Below are positions 1-10,016 of a stretch of 64,000 nucleotides of DNA, piece by piece. The position numbers and the translations under genes are program-made. Source of the stretch: Boesenbergia rotunda (taxonomy: Eukaryota; Streptophyta; Magnoliopsida; Zingiberales; Zingiberaceae); assembly GCA_024364735.1 (NCBI GenBank), contig JAGFNQ010000880.1:890417-954416 (forward strand), given 5' to 3'. The notes beneath the pieces were generated by a model. The model made no database searches and was not told the DNA's origin. It worked only from the letters and a program-made list of their open reading frames with translations. The first letter of the stretch is position 1; each line of letters opens with the position of its first letter.

Positions 1-490
1 TTTGATCTTCTCTTTCATCTGGCAGCTAATTTCTTCCTTTTCTTCCCACCACTATCAACAGCAAGCGTCCTTATTCCTTCTGTTCTGGCGGAAAGCCAAA
101 ATCAACAGCAACAGCAACACCTTGTGCCTTTGTTTCCCGAATCCTTTTCTATTTCTCGTCTCAACCGCAGCAACGACATCTACTCTGCTCTCGCTCAATT
201 CCAGCTTGCCACGTAACAGGTAATTAACAACAGCAGCAAGGGTGTTTATAACCACCGAACACTAGCCTCGTTTTTTGCCCCTCCTTTCTTCACAGTAGCA
301 AGCAACGACGAAAGCTGTCTTCAATCTCATCATCGTCATCAGGAAGATCATCGTCGTTCCGTCTTCTTTGGCAACAACAAGTCCAACAGCCTTCACTCCC
401 TCCACTAGTGGCAGCACACAGCAACCGTCATTGTCGGAGACAATCACGTCGGAGGACAACGAGTTATTTATTTTCAAAGTCAAATACTCA
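1..490. other. Unassigned flank, no supported gene
   Basis: This stretch is rich in CAACAGCAAC and TTCTTC simple sequence. Short open frames exist on both strands (2-223 plus, 55-255 and 262-483 minus) but none has a recognisable domain, and their low complexity suggests chance frames. It could be the edge of a gene or another old repeat; I see nothing decisive. Confidence 0.4.
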
Positions 491-600
491 CACTACAAGA
501 AAACGGTCTATTATTAGTGACCGAATTAGCGATGAAATTTAAATTTCATCGCTAATGCCTTAATGTGATCGTTAAGTGTCTATCTCCATATTATAGCGAC
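491..600 (+). mobile_element. CACTA-type (En/Spm) transposon terminus
   Basis: The sequence at 491-503 reads CACTACAAGAAAA, the classic terminal inverted repeat of plant CACTA transposons, preceded by TCA, which could be the 3-bp target duplication. Directly inside lies a perfect 32-bp palindrome (525-556) centred on AAATTT, followed by variants of the same ATCGCTAA/GATCGTTAA words. This is what CACTA subterminal repeats look like. I could not find the matching end (TTTTCTTGTAGTG) downstream, so the size of the element is unknown and it may be truncated. Confidence 0.6.
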
Positions 601-1469
601 TCAAATAATTTTCCATTGTTAGGATTCTCCTTATTGATGCAGTTTTTGAGTTCTATATATAAACTCATACATGAGGTTTGGGTCTAGCAAAGTCAAGTAT
701 CTGTTCTTCCTCATACGTTAGTTATTGTGATATGGGCTAGTAGTATTTATGATTTATTTTTTTCGTATTAATCCTGAGACAGATTAATTGGAATATTAGG
801 ACGAACAAATCATTTTTTACCATATATATCCCAGTCAATAACTTGAAGAAGAAGAACAAGATAAACATTTAATTTGCTGCTACAAAGATCATTTTGGGGG
901 CTCACTGTGGGAGCAATGCAGGAGTCAGTTAGCATTTCCACCAATATCTATAAAGGCTACATGTTCATTTTGATAACTTGCAAATGCCATGTCATTTGCC
1001 AGATGTGTTGATGCTATGAAAAAAAGTCTGCGGCATGTTTACTCACCATCTTTAATTCTTGAGTTTCTAGAAATATATATTTTTTTGTTTGGAACCACTA
1101 TTTTTTTTTTCTCAACATACAATTTCCTATGAATTATGCTTTACTTTCTATATGGTTCGCTAATTGCACATGCAAATACATTCATAATAGTACCATTATA
1201 ACCATAAGTTTTAGTTAACTGAAATAGTTGGCATGGTTTCTTTCTTTATGTGCTTCCTTTCTTTCTCTTTGCTACTGGTCCATGTTTGTTGAGTTAATAT
1301 TGAAGGGCCATCATCTTTGTATGTCCAATATTGTGTTTATAAGGAACTTCAGCCGACACGAGGTCGTAGAGAGTTTCATGTGATGCACCCCTAGTTAATT
1401 CTGAGTAAGTTTTAGCTGACATGAGGTAAATATTTCAGTGAAGATCATTTGAACTTATATAGCATACTG
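557..1469. other. AT-rich intergenic or decayed repeat
   Basis: No open frame with a recognisable domain and no LTR similarity seen. It may be interior of the CACTA element that starts at 491. Two similar 20-base stretches (around 1348-1366 and 1412-1427, sharing GACA(C/T)GAGGT) are the only internal repetition noticed. Confidence 0.35.
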
Positions 1470-1728
1470 TGTAGGATCAAGAAAAGCATTAAGGAGAGGG
1501 TGAATAGGGCTCACGGTCTTTTCACGTTTTTCATAAATTAATTAGTAAATATACGGTGGAAATAGAAAGAAAAATAAACACGTTAACATGGTTTCTTTTA
1601 TTTGGTTCGGAGCTTGTGCGACTCCTACTCCAAGGTTCGCGATTATTAATCGTTTACTTTGGGCAATCACTATCAATCCGAGAATCAAGTGTATGAATAT
1701 ACAGGCACAATTATCTTAAATATACTGA

Positions 1729-2773
1729 TAAGTGTTCGAAATCTTGCCCTAGGCGGCCGTCAGCCACCCTGGGACACCTCCTCTACAGCCAGCCTAGGCG
1801 AAAGAGCCGCCGAGGAGGTCCTGCATCGCGAAAAAGTCATGGTTTTATTTTTTTAAAGCCCTAAAAGCCTAAATTTTGTCGATTCATCTATCTCATCTGT
1901 TGCCGCGCCGTTGGATGCTCCTCAGGAAGTCGATCGCTCACAGGTATGTTTCCTATTTTCCAATTTCGAATTTTCCCCACTAGCAAGTCTGCGATGTTTC
2001 CGACATCGCGAGACCCTTCCGGTGGCACCAGACTCGTCTCAAGATTCTTCCGACAGTGCCGGATGGCTTCGGCGACGCGTCCGGCACCACCGGAAGCGTC
2101 CCATGATGCGTCCGATGGCACTGGAGGTGTCTCGTGAGGCATCCAGTGTCACAAGACAATGCCTCTAGCATTGGACGCGTCGCCGAAGGTATCTAGTGAT
2201 GCCAGAAGTCTTTGGTGACAAGTTTAGCGGCGTTGGACGCGTCCTGCATTGCAATGCTACGACGTTGTGGCATTGTGTTTTTTTTAAATTTTATTATTTA
2301 AATTTATTATTTTATTTAATTTAAATATTTTCTCAAATAAATGGGTAATTCGAATTGACTTTTCCAAATCCTAATTAAATTATCTCAAAAAATTATATAA
2401 AAAAATAATTTTATAGAATAAATTATGGAGAAGTAGAAGTAGAATAAATTTAATGTTGAGTTTGTGTCCGATGATATTGAGTTTGTGTCTATGATATTTT
2501 ATTAGTTTTGTAATTTTATAGTTTGAATTCATTTAAAATTGAATTTGTGTTGTATGAATATGATATTTTTTTAGTTATGCAATTTTAAAGTTTGAACTCA
2601 TTTTAAATTTGATGTTATTGTATTGGAATTATAATATGTGATTTATTATGTTAATTATATTGATATCGATTAATCCACCTAGTGCTGCCTAGTTCCCGCC
2701 TAGGCAGCCTAGGCGCTAAGCGCTAGGCATTGGTTTGGCGCTAGACTAGCGCCTAACAAATTTTAGAACCTTG
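1729..2773. mobile_element. Non-autonomous hAT-like element inside LTR f
   Basis: About 1 kb interrupts LTR f. Its ends are imperfect inverted repeats: the left end has AAGTGTTCGAAATCTTG then AGGCGG, and the reverse complement of the right end reads CAAGGTTCTAAAATTTG then AGGCGC. The flanks share ATACTGA (1722-1728 and 2774-2780), compatible with a decayed 8-bp target duplication as made by hAT elements. Both subtermini carry CCTAGGCG words. The core (about 1890-2260) is a GC-rich set of degenerate short repeats built on GGCACCGGA and GACGCGTC. The open frames in that core are low-complexity artefacts. No transposase is present. Confidence 0.45.
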
Positions 2774-3208
2774 ATACTGACAACTCGAAGATTGAAGCTT
2801 GAGCGTCGTTGTCAGAGTATTACAGTGTCGTAGAGCAGCTTCCGAACCAGTACTTGAGCATGAAGATCGTAGGGAATTGATGTCTTGAACTCCTAGTTGA
2901 AATCCCTTATAAAGGCCAGTCCGAGCACTTGATTTCGGTCTGAGCGCCCCCGTCTTGCTGACTTGGTGACTCCTCATCAAAACTTAATCCGTTAAGTTTA
3001 TCCACCTCTAGGCGCCTAATCGTGGTTTGGGTGCTTGGACTGTGATGTAGGCCCCACCAATCAACGCGTGACAGTAGTCAACCACACCTGGTTGAGTCGA
3101 ACCGGTCTAAGCGCCTGTACCTCTAGTGCTTGACTTGGCTCTGGGCACCTGGAGCATTTTTTTCCAGCCTTCTTCAATTGTGTCTTTCTGCATCACAAAG
3201 TTAGTAAA

Positions 3209-3234
3209 ACACACACACACACACACACACACAC
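3209..3234. repeat. (AC)13 microsatellite
   Basis: An uninterrupted AC dinucleotide run at the broken end of LTR f. Confidence 0.9.
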
Positions 3235-3757
3235 TTGGATTGATCCAATTTTTTTTTGAATTTTTTAGGGTATATTTAGAGTTTAAGATTTAGGGGCTGA
3301 GTTATAGTGGATTTAAGCTAATAAGATTTTTACCTAGGTTCAATCGTGCCTCTTGGGTTATAGTATTCAAAATAACTAAATTTAGAGGCTTACGGGGTAT
3401 ATTATATGTATTTAGTATTTAATATTTTAGGATTTATAGGATGAATTATAATGGGATTAAGCTAACAAGTTTTTTTCCTAGGGTTCAGTCATCCCTCTTG
3501 GGTTATAGTTTTTAAAATAACTAATTTAGGTATTCACGAGATATATTATATGTATTTAAGATTTATCGGAGAAAATGTTGATTTTTGAAAAAAACATAAA
3601 AACAACAAACTAAGGCGCCTCCCATGCGTGGGAGGCACCTCAGTTTGATTTTTTTTATTTTCAAAAACATTCCGACTTGAGGTGCCTAGCATTAGATTGA
3701 AGCCGCCTCATGTCACGTCGCACACAAGCGTGCGGCATGAAGTCCGCAGTAGAGCTG

Positions 3758-3760
<3 letters not shown>

Positions 3761-3818
<58 letters not shown>
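3761..3818. repeat. (TA)29 microsatellite
   Basis: A pure TA run of 58 bases, expected to be highly variable in length. Confidence 0.95.
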
Positions 3819-3820
<2 letters not shown>

Positions 3821-3888
3821 CTGAACCCTAAATCGTATAAGACCTAGGGTTTTGGTTGAAACCTAACAGTCTGGACCAAATAGTCCGA

Positions 3889-3944
3889 GACTATCAATTG
3901 CATTTCATTTCAACATATATTGAAATGAAAGGCAATTGATAGTC
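3889..3944. other. Near-perfect 25-bp stem hairpin
   Basis: The arms 3889-3913 and 3920-3944 are complementary at 24 of 25 positions, with a 6-base loop of CATATA. The complementarity continues weakly outwards (TAGTC outside each arm). No protein-coding context. It could be a tiny MITE or a decayed inverted repeat. Confidence 0.8.
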
Positions 3945-3962
3945 AGACTAAAGCTTACTATT

Positions 3963-5166
3963 TGTAGGATCATAAAGAGCGATAGAGGGGGGGGTGAATA
4001 TCGCTTTTGAAAAATATTTCGGATTCGTAAAGACACAAGTGAGTACACAGCGAAAAGTAAAGCAAAAGCATGGATAACACCTTTTGTTTTTATTTGGTTC
4101 AGAGTATGTGATGACTCCTACTTCAAGACTCAGTCCTTGATCATTTACTTTAGGCAATTCTATAATTTGCAAATGTATAGAAAATTTAATTACAATGTAA
4201 GGGTATTAATAAGCAAAAACATACCCACAACAAAAATTAAAAGAGATTGAAGCACGTCATTGTTGGAGCAGCCTTTAATCATCTTCAGAACATTTTAGCG
4301 TAGCACACGAGAGCATAAGACATAGAAAATTGATGCCTCAGGGATCTGATCGAGAATCCTTATATATGGTCACTCGGGTGCGGTCCGTGGTGCTATGACT
4401 TGGTCGTTGCGTGATCTGTTATGTAGTCTATGTTTTATCCACACTTGGGCGTCTGACTGCACTTGAGCGCCTGTGTTGCTGACGTGGAGTCTCCACTCAG
4501 CATGCACCAACTCAGTCGATCCCTGGCTGAGTCACAGGCTCATAGGCATTTGAGTCCCTCTTGGACGCTTGTGATTTCGGGCGCCTAAATGCCGCCAGTA
4601 GCTTGTTTTACTTAGCTGCAATACAGGGTTAGTACAATAGATAATATGCAAAGGAAAATGCATGCAATGATAGCCCGTGTTGTCCGATCCTGACTTTAAG
4701 GTTTCGATCGAAATCCTAGGTCGGATCAATGCCTACTGTTCCCTCTTCTGAGGAATGCGTCCTCACCTACTCCACTCAGGAAAAGTTACATGTTTGCTAA
4801 TCGACACCTCCAGTTGGACTTTTGCTCGTCCTCTGACTACTCTGAAACTCGAGATGTCCGTACCTTGACCTATCCTAACTCTTATCTGTTGTCCTCGCTC
4901 GTGTAAGTCTTCTACCTAGTCCTTGACTAGGACTTCGATGCCCAACTCCCGGTCAGGTCTTCGTGCCCAACTTAACTCACCAGGTCTTTGGTGTCTAGTC
5001 ATCGACTAGGACTTGTGTCCAACCTTGTAGATCAGGGCTTCATGCCTAATTATACTAAGACTTTCCTGCACACTTAGTGTAATATATTAGATCACAAATA
5101 ATACTTAACATTGAACCCATTGTCAATATGAAAACAAGGTTCGATTAGGTGCTTCCGGCACCAACA
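3963..5166 (-). repeat. Copia (SIRE-like) LTR g, minus orientation
   Basis: The left edge is TGTAGGATC with a G9-type run and TGAATA. The right edge is GCACCAACA, immediately followed by the reverse complement of a polypurine tract (ATCTCCCC, then TTTTGAT), so this is the 3' LTR of a minus-strand element whose body lay to the right. It holds a decayed copy of the R/U5 hairpin (about 4093-4127) and degenerate GGCGCC words (4438-4590) on the promoter side. Only about 190 bp of its interior survives before another LTR fragment begins. No partner is in the window. Confidence 0.7.
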
Positions 5167-5350
5167 ATCTCCCCTATTTTGATTTATGGTAACACAATTC
5201 AAAGTTAAGTAAAACATGATAAATAAGAGATAATTTATCTAAATGATTTTCAATCACTAAACATGAAAAGTTATAATTTTGATCTTTCTCTCCCCCTTTG
5301 ATATATATCAAAAAGAACTTAGGGTAGAAAGAAAGAAAATTTTATGTTTT
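5167..5350 (-). other. Remnant interior of element g with two polypurine tracts
   Basis: Next to LTR g is the terminal polypurine tract (reverse complement at 5167-5185). About 115 bp further in is a second one (CTCCCCCTTTGATATATATC, 5289-5308). The same doubled arrangement is seen in the elements at 5753 and 33522. Confidence 0.55.
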
Positions 5351-5752
5351 TAAAATGAGTTCACAGAAAGATCAGTTGATTAATCTTCTGTGTAGTCGAC
5401 TAGTGTCGGCTGAAATTCGAATGTTGGGTTGTAACGTTCAAATTTGATAGCTGATAGTTGATTAGTGTTTGCACCAGTCAACTGATAACGATTATTTCAG
5501 GAATGAGCTCTATATAAGAGAGCTTGGTTTGGCTAAGTAAAAGTTAAAGAAGTAAGCTTGGGTAAAGTTTATTAGTAGTCTACAAGTGCTCAGGAGCTGT
5601 TGCGAGTTTGTGGTGAGGTTTCTCCATCTACAAGGAGCTACGCGAGCTAGCTGGAGGTCTTCCGGGGACTAATTCACCGATGTATAGGGATTGTCTACCT
5701 TACGGGTAGTCGTGGAGTAAGAATGCCATCTCCGAAGCATGTAAAGTGACGG
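5351..5752 (+). repeat. Copia LTR fragment j (GTCGAC family), plus orientation
   Basis: This fragment matches the reverse complement of the element A LTR (8745-9908). It opens with GTTCACAGAAAGATCAGTTG, has GTCGAC/AGTCAACTG words, a TATA box (CTATATAAG, about 5513), the CTCAGGAGCTGTTG-type leader and a decayed R/U5 hairpin (about 5710-5742). It is cut at 5753 by LTR h. It is a third, older copy of the element A family. Confidence 0.65.
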
Positions 5753-6668
5753 TGATCGAAGGTCAGCAAGAGGGGGGTGAATTGCCCCTGAAAATAGAAA
5801 ACTCTATCTTTTGTTTCATCTTAAACAAAGATGTTTGTTAGTTAACGTAAATAATAAATAACATTAAAATATAGCAAACTTAAAAGAAAGAGGCAGTAGG
5901 AATTTTACTTGGTTTGCAACTAGGGAGGTTGCTAATCCAAGGCAGAATATAACTTGTATCTCCTGAATAAACTCCTTCGGGCGAAGAAGTCTCTTACATA
6001 AGAAAAAGCTTAGAAAAGGAAATGAAAACTATTCAGAACATGTTTGCTAATGCTTGAGATGAATGAGTGAATTGAAACTGAGCTCTAGGGGCCTATTTAT
6101 AGCCCCGGACAAATTTATCCGTTTGTTGACGTGACAGTACTAGGGCACCCGAGTGTTCCAAGGCACCTGACATGTGGTCTGAGAGTTATCCGCAGTGTAA
6201 TGATCGCAAACTGCTAGCTTTGTTGATAAAATAGCCTCTCGAGTGCCTATATGCACAGGGGTGCTTGAGTGCTCGGGCGCCCAAGACTAGTTTAGGTCAG
6301 CAGCTGCTGACTAGTCTCTAGCATGATTTCTGGTCTTTTTGGGTGATTTCTGGCCAACCGGAGTTAGGCTAACCCAACTCGATTCTGGCCTTTCGCCCCT
6401 CGAGTGTCCTTCTGTCTGGATTCTCATCCCTCGGAAGTCGTGCACGTCCTTCTCGCTGTACCGGTGTACTCTTCCACAGCTTCCATGCCCCTCGGATGCA
6501 CCGAGCCCGTCGGTTCACTTTCCTCTGCAATCCTTCTTGTCCACTGCGTCTTACACTCAACTTCCTCCACTTCTAAGTTTCTGGATACTTAGATAGCTAG
6601 AGGATTAAAAACACCAGGACCTAACTTAAATTGGTTGACCACATCAAAACCAACCTGGGATACTTACA
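5753..6668 (-). repeat. Copia (SIRE-like) 3' LTR h, minus orientation
   Basis: Starts TGATCGAAGG with a G6 run and TGAAT, and ends CTTACA, followed by the reverse complement of a polypurine tract (ATCTCCCCC, then TTTTTGATG, 6669-). On the minus strand it has a TATA box (CTATAAATA, about 6091-6103), GGCGCC-type words upstream of it (6140-6290), and the R/U5 hairpin at 5908-5941 in a form whose upper helix is GCAAC/GTTGC. The body of the element continues to the right until 8151. Confidence 0.75.
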
Positions 6669-7393
6669 ATCTCCCCCTTTTTGATGTGTAACAACCCTAG
6701 TTAAGTTAGGGATAACAAACATAAACAAAATATGAATTAATATATAACAATGTAAGCACAATTTTTTTTTTGAAAAATTAGTATGTACCCCTTAAATTAA
6801 TATTCTCCCCCTTTGATCACATCAAAAAAGAACTTAAAAGGTTAAGAGAAAAATATTAAATTTTTAACACAATAAATAGTGTCCAGAGATTCAAAGTTAA
6901 GTTTAATTTTGAAAATAATTTTCAAAAATTTATTTTTATTCGAAACTTTATCAAATTTTTATAAAAGTTAGAATTTCAAAGAATTATTTCCAACAAAAAA
7001 TTGTTAAAGTGAAAATAATTTTTAAAAGTTTTGAAACTTGAAAACATTTTCAAACAGAAAATCATGTTAAATTTTTATTTGTAAAAAAATTTCTATAGAT
7101 GGAACAAAGCAAACTTTAAAAATAAATTTACATTTATAAAAAAAAGATAAGACATTAATTACCAAAATAATTTTAATCTCTTTTCAAAAAAAAATTATCA
7201 GTTTAAGATGTATTTAGGAACCCAATATAAATTTTTACCAATAGGGTTTATTAAAACCTTAGATAGAATATATAATTTTGAAATTTTTTACAATTTGGCC
7301 CCATTGAAATCTAAAATACCAATTAAGTTTACTATAATATCTAATTTTTGAATTTGTAGAATAGTTTGAACATGCATAGTTATTTTGCAATTT
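6669..7393 (-). other. AT-rich 3' untranslated interior of element h
   Basis: Non-coding, about 75-80% A+T by eye, lying between the gag remnant and LTR h. It has the terminal polypurine tract next to the LTR and a second one at about 6805-6833 (CTCCCCCTTTGATCACATC). There is no room for protease, integrase or reverse transcriptase, so this copy has lost or never had pol. Confidence 0.6.
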
Positions 7394-8150
7394 CTAAATT
7401 TCAACTTTCAAATTTTCATTTTCATATTTTAACTTATCATATATTTCTAATTGGCATGATGAAGATAATTTTCTTTTTAATTCTACATTTTTATTTTTTA
7501 GTTTGCACATGGATTTTGTCATTTGTTTAATACCAAAATATAGTTGGTCAGAAGGTAGAAGACATACCTCACTTACCATATCCTTTCTGAAATTCGAAGC
7601 TCCCCATTCGTTGTTGTTGTCCGCTGACGTGGCTCCCCCTTCACCGATGCTCTTATCTTCTTGGTATGAAGCTATCAGAGCAAGTCTAACGTGTTCCTCA
7701 AGATATGAGTGTTCTGATGAAGATTCGTCTCATGTCATCTTTAGGTTGTGGTTTTTTCCCTTTGGTGCCCCTTTTCCTTTGTTCTTCCCTTTAGAGCAGT
7801 TTTCCTTCACATGCCCTTCTTTATTGCAGTTGTAGCAGCGGATTTGCTTTTGCTTCTTACCCTGCACCTTATAAAATTTTTTAGTTAAAAATATTTAGAC
7901 AACTTTCTTACAATATACGCCGTGTTTTCATCATTTTCTGAAGACTCCTCCTCATGTTGGATCCTTCTCGTGCTTAGTGCGATGTTGTCTATTTTTCTTA
8001 CATTACTTGCACATCGAGACTCATAAAATTCTAAAGTACAAAATAACTTTTTTAGAGTACTTACCTCTAAGTTCTGAGAGATATAATAAGAATCTATTAT
8101 AGACGCCCACTCCGGGGTTCATGGAAATACGTTTAATGCATACCTTTAAG
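7394..8150 (-). pseudogene. gag: Copia gag C-terminal remnant of element h
   Basis: Read on the minus strand from 8150 down, this gives the second half of a SIRE-type Gag, the particle protein that packages element RNA in the cytoplasm. Visible in order: a capsid C-terminal stretch with YYIS..LEVSTLKKLF, an acidic linker, a CCHC zinc knuckle (CYNCNKEGHVKENC, codons around 7790-7835), and a coiled-coil tail with DQLYFGIKQMTKSMCKLKNK (7394-7579). In-frame stops, including one after FP near 8130 and one after HNLKMT near 7735, show it is dead. The N-terminal half was cut off by the chromovirus LTR starting at 8152. The protein runs straight into non-coding sequence and LTR h, with no pol. Confidence 0.7.
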
Positions 8151-8151
8151 T

Positions 8152-8744
8152 TGTAACACCTGAATTTTTCAGAATTTTTTTTTTCAAAATAAACAAAAAG
8201 AAACTAAAAATTTCTTTTAAAGGGGGTCGGAGCAAGGGCTCAAACCCGTGACCCTCTGATTTGGATTAGTTTAAGTTTCCATTAGGGATAGTAATCATCT
8301 TGCTAAAATATGGAACCGATATTAGATAAGTAATAGTAAGCGTCCTTTATGGGAGATGATTCAACTTCCACTTAATATATAAAGGATGGAAAGGAGAGAA
8401 AACCAAGGGTTTTCTCCTCCTTCTTCTTCCCTGCGAAAACCAAGAGAGGAGAGTTAGGGTTTCATACCAAGAGGAAACTAGGGTTCTCTCCTAGCGCCAA
8501 GGGTTGGAAGATCACGCAAGGAAGAAGATTCTACGTCGGGTAGTAAGTTTAGAAGCACAAGGAGGTAAGTAGATCACTCACTTGTAATAAAGTAATTTTC
8601 GTGTGATTCTAAACATGATTCTAGGTCTTTGGATGATGTGATCTTAGTATAGCAAGACCAAAGTCTTGATTTGCCCAAAAGCAAGTTTTGGGATTTTGGC
8701 ACGCAAGGTGTTCAATGGAAGTATGGGGTGAAAACTGAGGTCTT
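8152..8744 (+). repeat. Chromovirus (Tekay/Del-type) LTR i, 5' part only
   Basis: Begins TGTAACACC, the start seen in the LTRs at 19202 and 55576. It has the same organisation: an antisense tRNA-like segment (about 8229-8300), a TATA box (TATATAAAG, 8376-8384), a pyrimidine-rich leader and a TTTGGCACGCAAGGTG stretch matching T1 (TTGGGCACACAAGGTG, 20053-20068). It is cut at 8745 by element A. The preceding TAAGT (8147-8151) is the expected target duplication. Confidence 0.7.
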
Positions 8745-9097
8745 TGTTAGGATCTTACCGTTTACTAGAGGGGGGGGCTGAATAGCAATTTTTCGATCTT
8801 TCTTCCTACAAATGTTAGTGCGCAAGTGGAATAATAAAAACTAAAACTAACAAACACGAAGAATACACCGATTTACGTGGTTCGGAGATGAAACTCCTAC
8901 TCCACGGTTGTCCATAAGGTGGACGATCCCGATCCTTCGGTGGATGATTCCTTGGAGTACCTCCGGCTAGCTCTTGTCGCTCCTTGTGGGTGAAGAAACC
9001 TTGCTACAACCCTTGGACAATCCCTGAGCACTAGTAGGCTACTAACAAGCTCTAACCAAGCTAGTTTCGCCAAGAAGAAACAGCCATAAACGAGCTC

Positions 9098-9107
9098 CCT
9101 TAAATAG
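9098..9107 (-). promoter_or_regulatory. Element A LTR TATA box
   Basis: CTATTTAAGG on the minus strand, about 30 bases downstream of the last GTCGAC palindrome and about 200 bases upstream of the R/U5 hairpin. Confidence 0.6.
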
Positions 9108-9420
9108 TGCTCGAGGCTGATTTGGCCTTTACCAGTCGACTGGTCTAGTACTAGTCGACTGGTCGAATTCGAATGACAATTAAAATTCTGGTCACCATCA
9201 GTCGACTGGTCCTGGACCAATCAACTGATCTTTCTGTGAACCCTATCAGTTGACTGGTCCCTCACCAGTCGACTGGTCCACTCCCTAAGTCTAGGGTTAC
9301 CCTTCCCGACTACATTTCTCTCAGCACTCGACCCCTCACGACTTAGCCCCCGAGTACAATTCCCTCATCACTCGAAACCTCACGACCTGATTGACTCTTC
9401 ATATTTAGCAGCCTCGATAT

Positions 9421-9740
9421 GTTACCTTCAAGCCCTCTTTGACTTTGGCTCCCGTCCCTCAGATGCACACACAAGCCCTCAGCTTGCCTCCATGCCATCC
9501 TTCACGCATGCCTCGAAGTCCGCTTCCCTCAGCTCATTATTCCTGCTCCAGCAGCCTCGACCTGTTGCCTTCAAGCCCTCTTCGACTTTGGCCCTCGTCC
9601 CTCAGATGCGCACACAAGCCCTCGGCTTGCCTCCATGCCATCCTTCACGTACGCCTTGAAGTCCGTTTCCCTCGGCTCATCATCCCTGCTTTGTCCATGG
9701 TCCCTCGGATGCACACACAAGTCCATGGCTTGCCTCCATG
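9421..9740. repeat. Tandem repeat inside element A LTR
   Basis: A unit of roughly 130-140 bp occurs a little over twice. Each copy contains CCCTCAGATGC(A/G)CACACAAG, GGCTTGCCTCCATGCCA and TTCACG..CGCCT(C/T)GAAGTC. A third partial unit begins at about 9700. The same repeats are present in the LTR at 54597 (55265-55575). Confidence 0.75.
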
Positions 9741-9908
9741 CCACACTTCACCGTACCCGAAGACGTCCAACCAAGTCTATGTGTATCCTACAAACCTGCA
9801 CACTTACATACACATATTAGATCAACATGAAAACCTAACTTAATCATATTGACACACATATCAAAACCCATGATCCTCCCGTTTATACTTGGGACGATTG
9901 CCCCAACA

Positions 9909-10016
9909 ATCTTCCCCTTTTTGATGTGTGGCAATATGTTTAAGTTAGGTGCAAAAATAACAACAACAATTGAAAATTAAAGACATAACACATTAAGAGA
10001 CATAAACATGCCCTCC
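9909..10016 (-). other. Element A polypurine tract and adjoining interior
   Basis: Reverse complement of a SIRE-type polypurine tract (AAAAAGGGGAAGAT) directly beside the 3' LTR, then about 90 bp of interior sequence interrupted at 10017 by Athila-like element B. Confidence 0.75.

Larger units (their letters stand above)
1470..3234 (-). repeat. Copia (SIRE-like) LTR remnant f, interrupted
   Basis: Reading the minus strand, this is the 3' part of a copia LTR. The outer end at 1470 begins TGTAGGATC, followed by a G-run then TGAATA, and carries the conserved R/U5 hairpin (1601-1634) shared with the other copia LTRs here. The LTR is split by the hAT-like insertion at 1729-2773 and resumes at about 2774. 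There it shows GCGCCC/GGCGCC words (2943-3120) like the upstream promoter region of the LTRs at 3963 and 33522. It fades at an AC microsatellite at 3209-3234. No partner LTR is visible. Confidence 0.6.
3235..3962. repeat. Non-coding spacer with diverged tandem duplication and hairpins
   Basis: About 3287-3420 and 3425-3563 are two diverged copies of a ~138-bp unit, sharing CCTCTTGGGTTATAGT, AAAATAACTAA and the AGCTAA(T/C)AAG stretch. They are followed by a GGCGCC-containing inverted repeat (3613-3641), a TA microsatellite and a 56-bp hairpin (3889-3944). No gene seen. Confidence 0.6.
8745..9908 (-). repeat. Element A 3' LTR (complete)
   Basis: 1164 bp. Its left edge is TGTTAGGATC, its right edge CCCCAACA, and the latter abuts the reverse-complement polypurine tract. 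On the minus strand the order is: a tandemly repeated pyrimidine-rich U3 (9421-9740), an array of GTCGAC palindromes (9138-9282), a TATA box (CTATTTAAGG, 9098-9107), a leader, the R/U5 hairpin (8876-8906) and a G-run (8769-8776). It is the reference copy for LTRs 54000- and 54597-. Confidence 0.85.

Noticed and set aside
1888..2171. Four overlapping 60-85 residue frames on both strands
   Set aside because: They lie in a GC-rich degenerate repeat with few stops by composition; no domain.
9138..9282. Regularly repeated palindromes suggesting a CRISPR-like array
   Set aside because: Spacing is irregular, units are imperfect and sit in a eukaryotic LTR promoter; no repeat-spacer structure.
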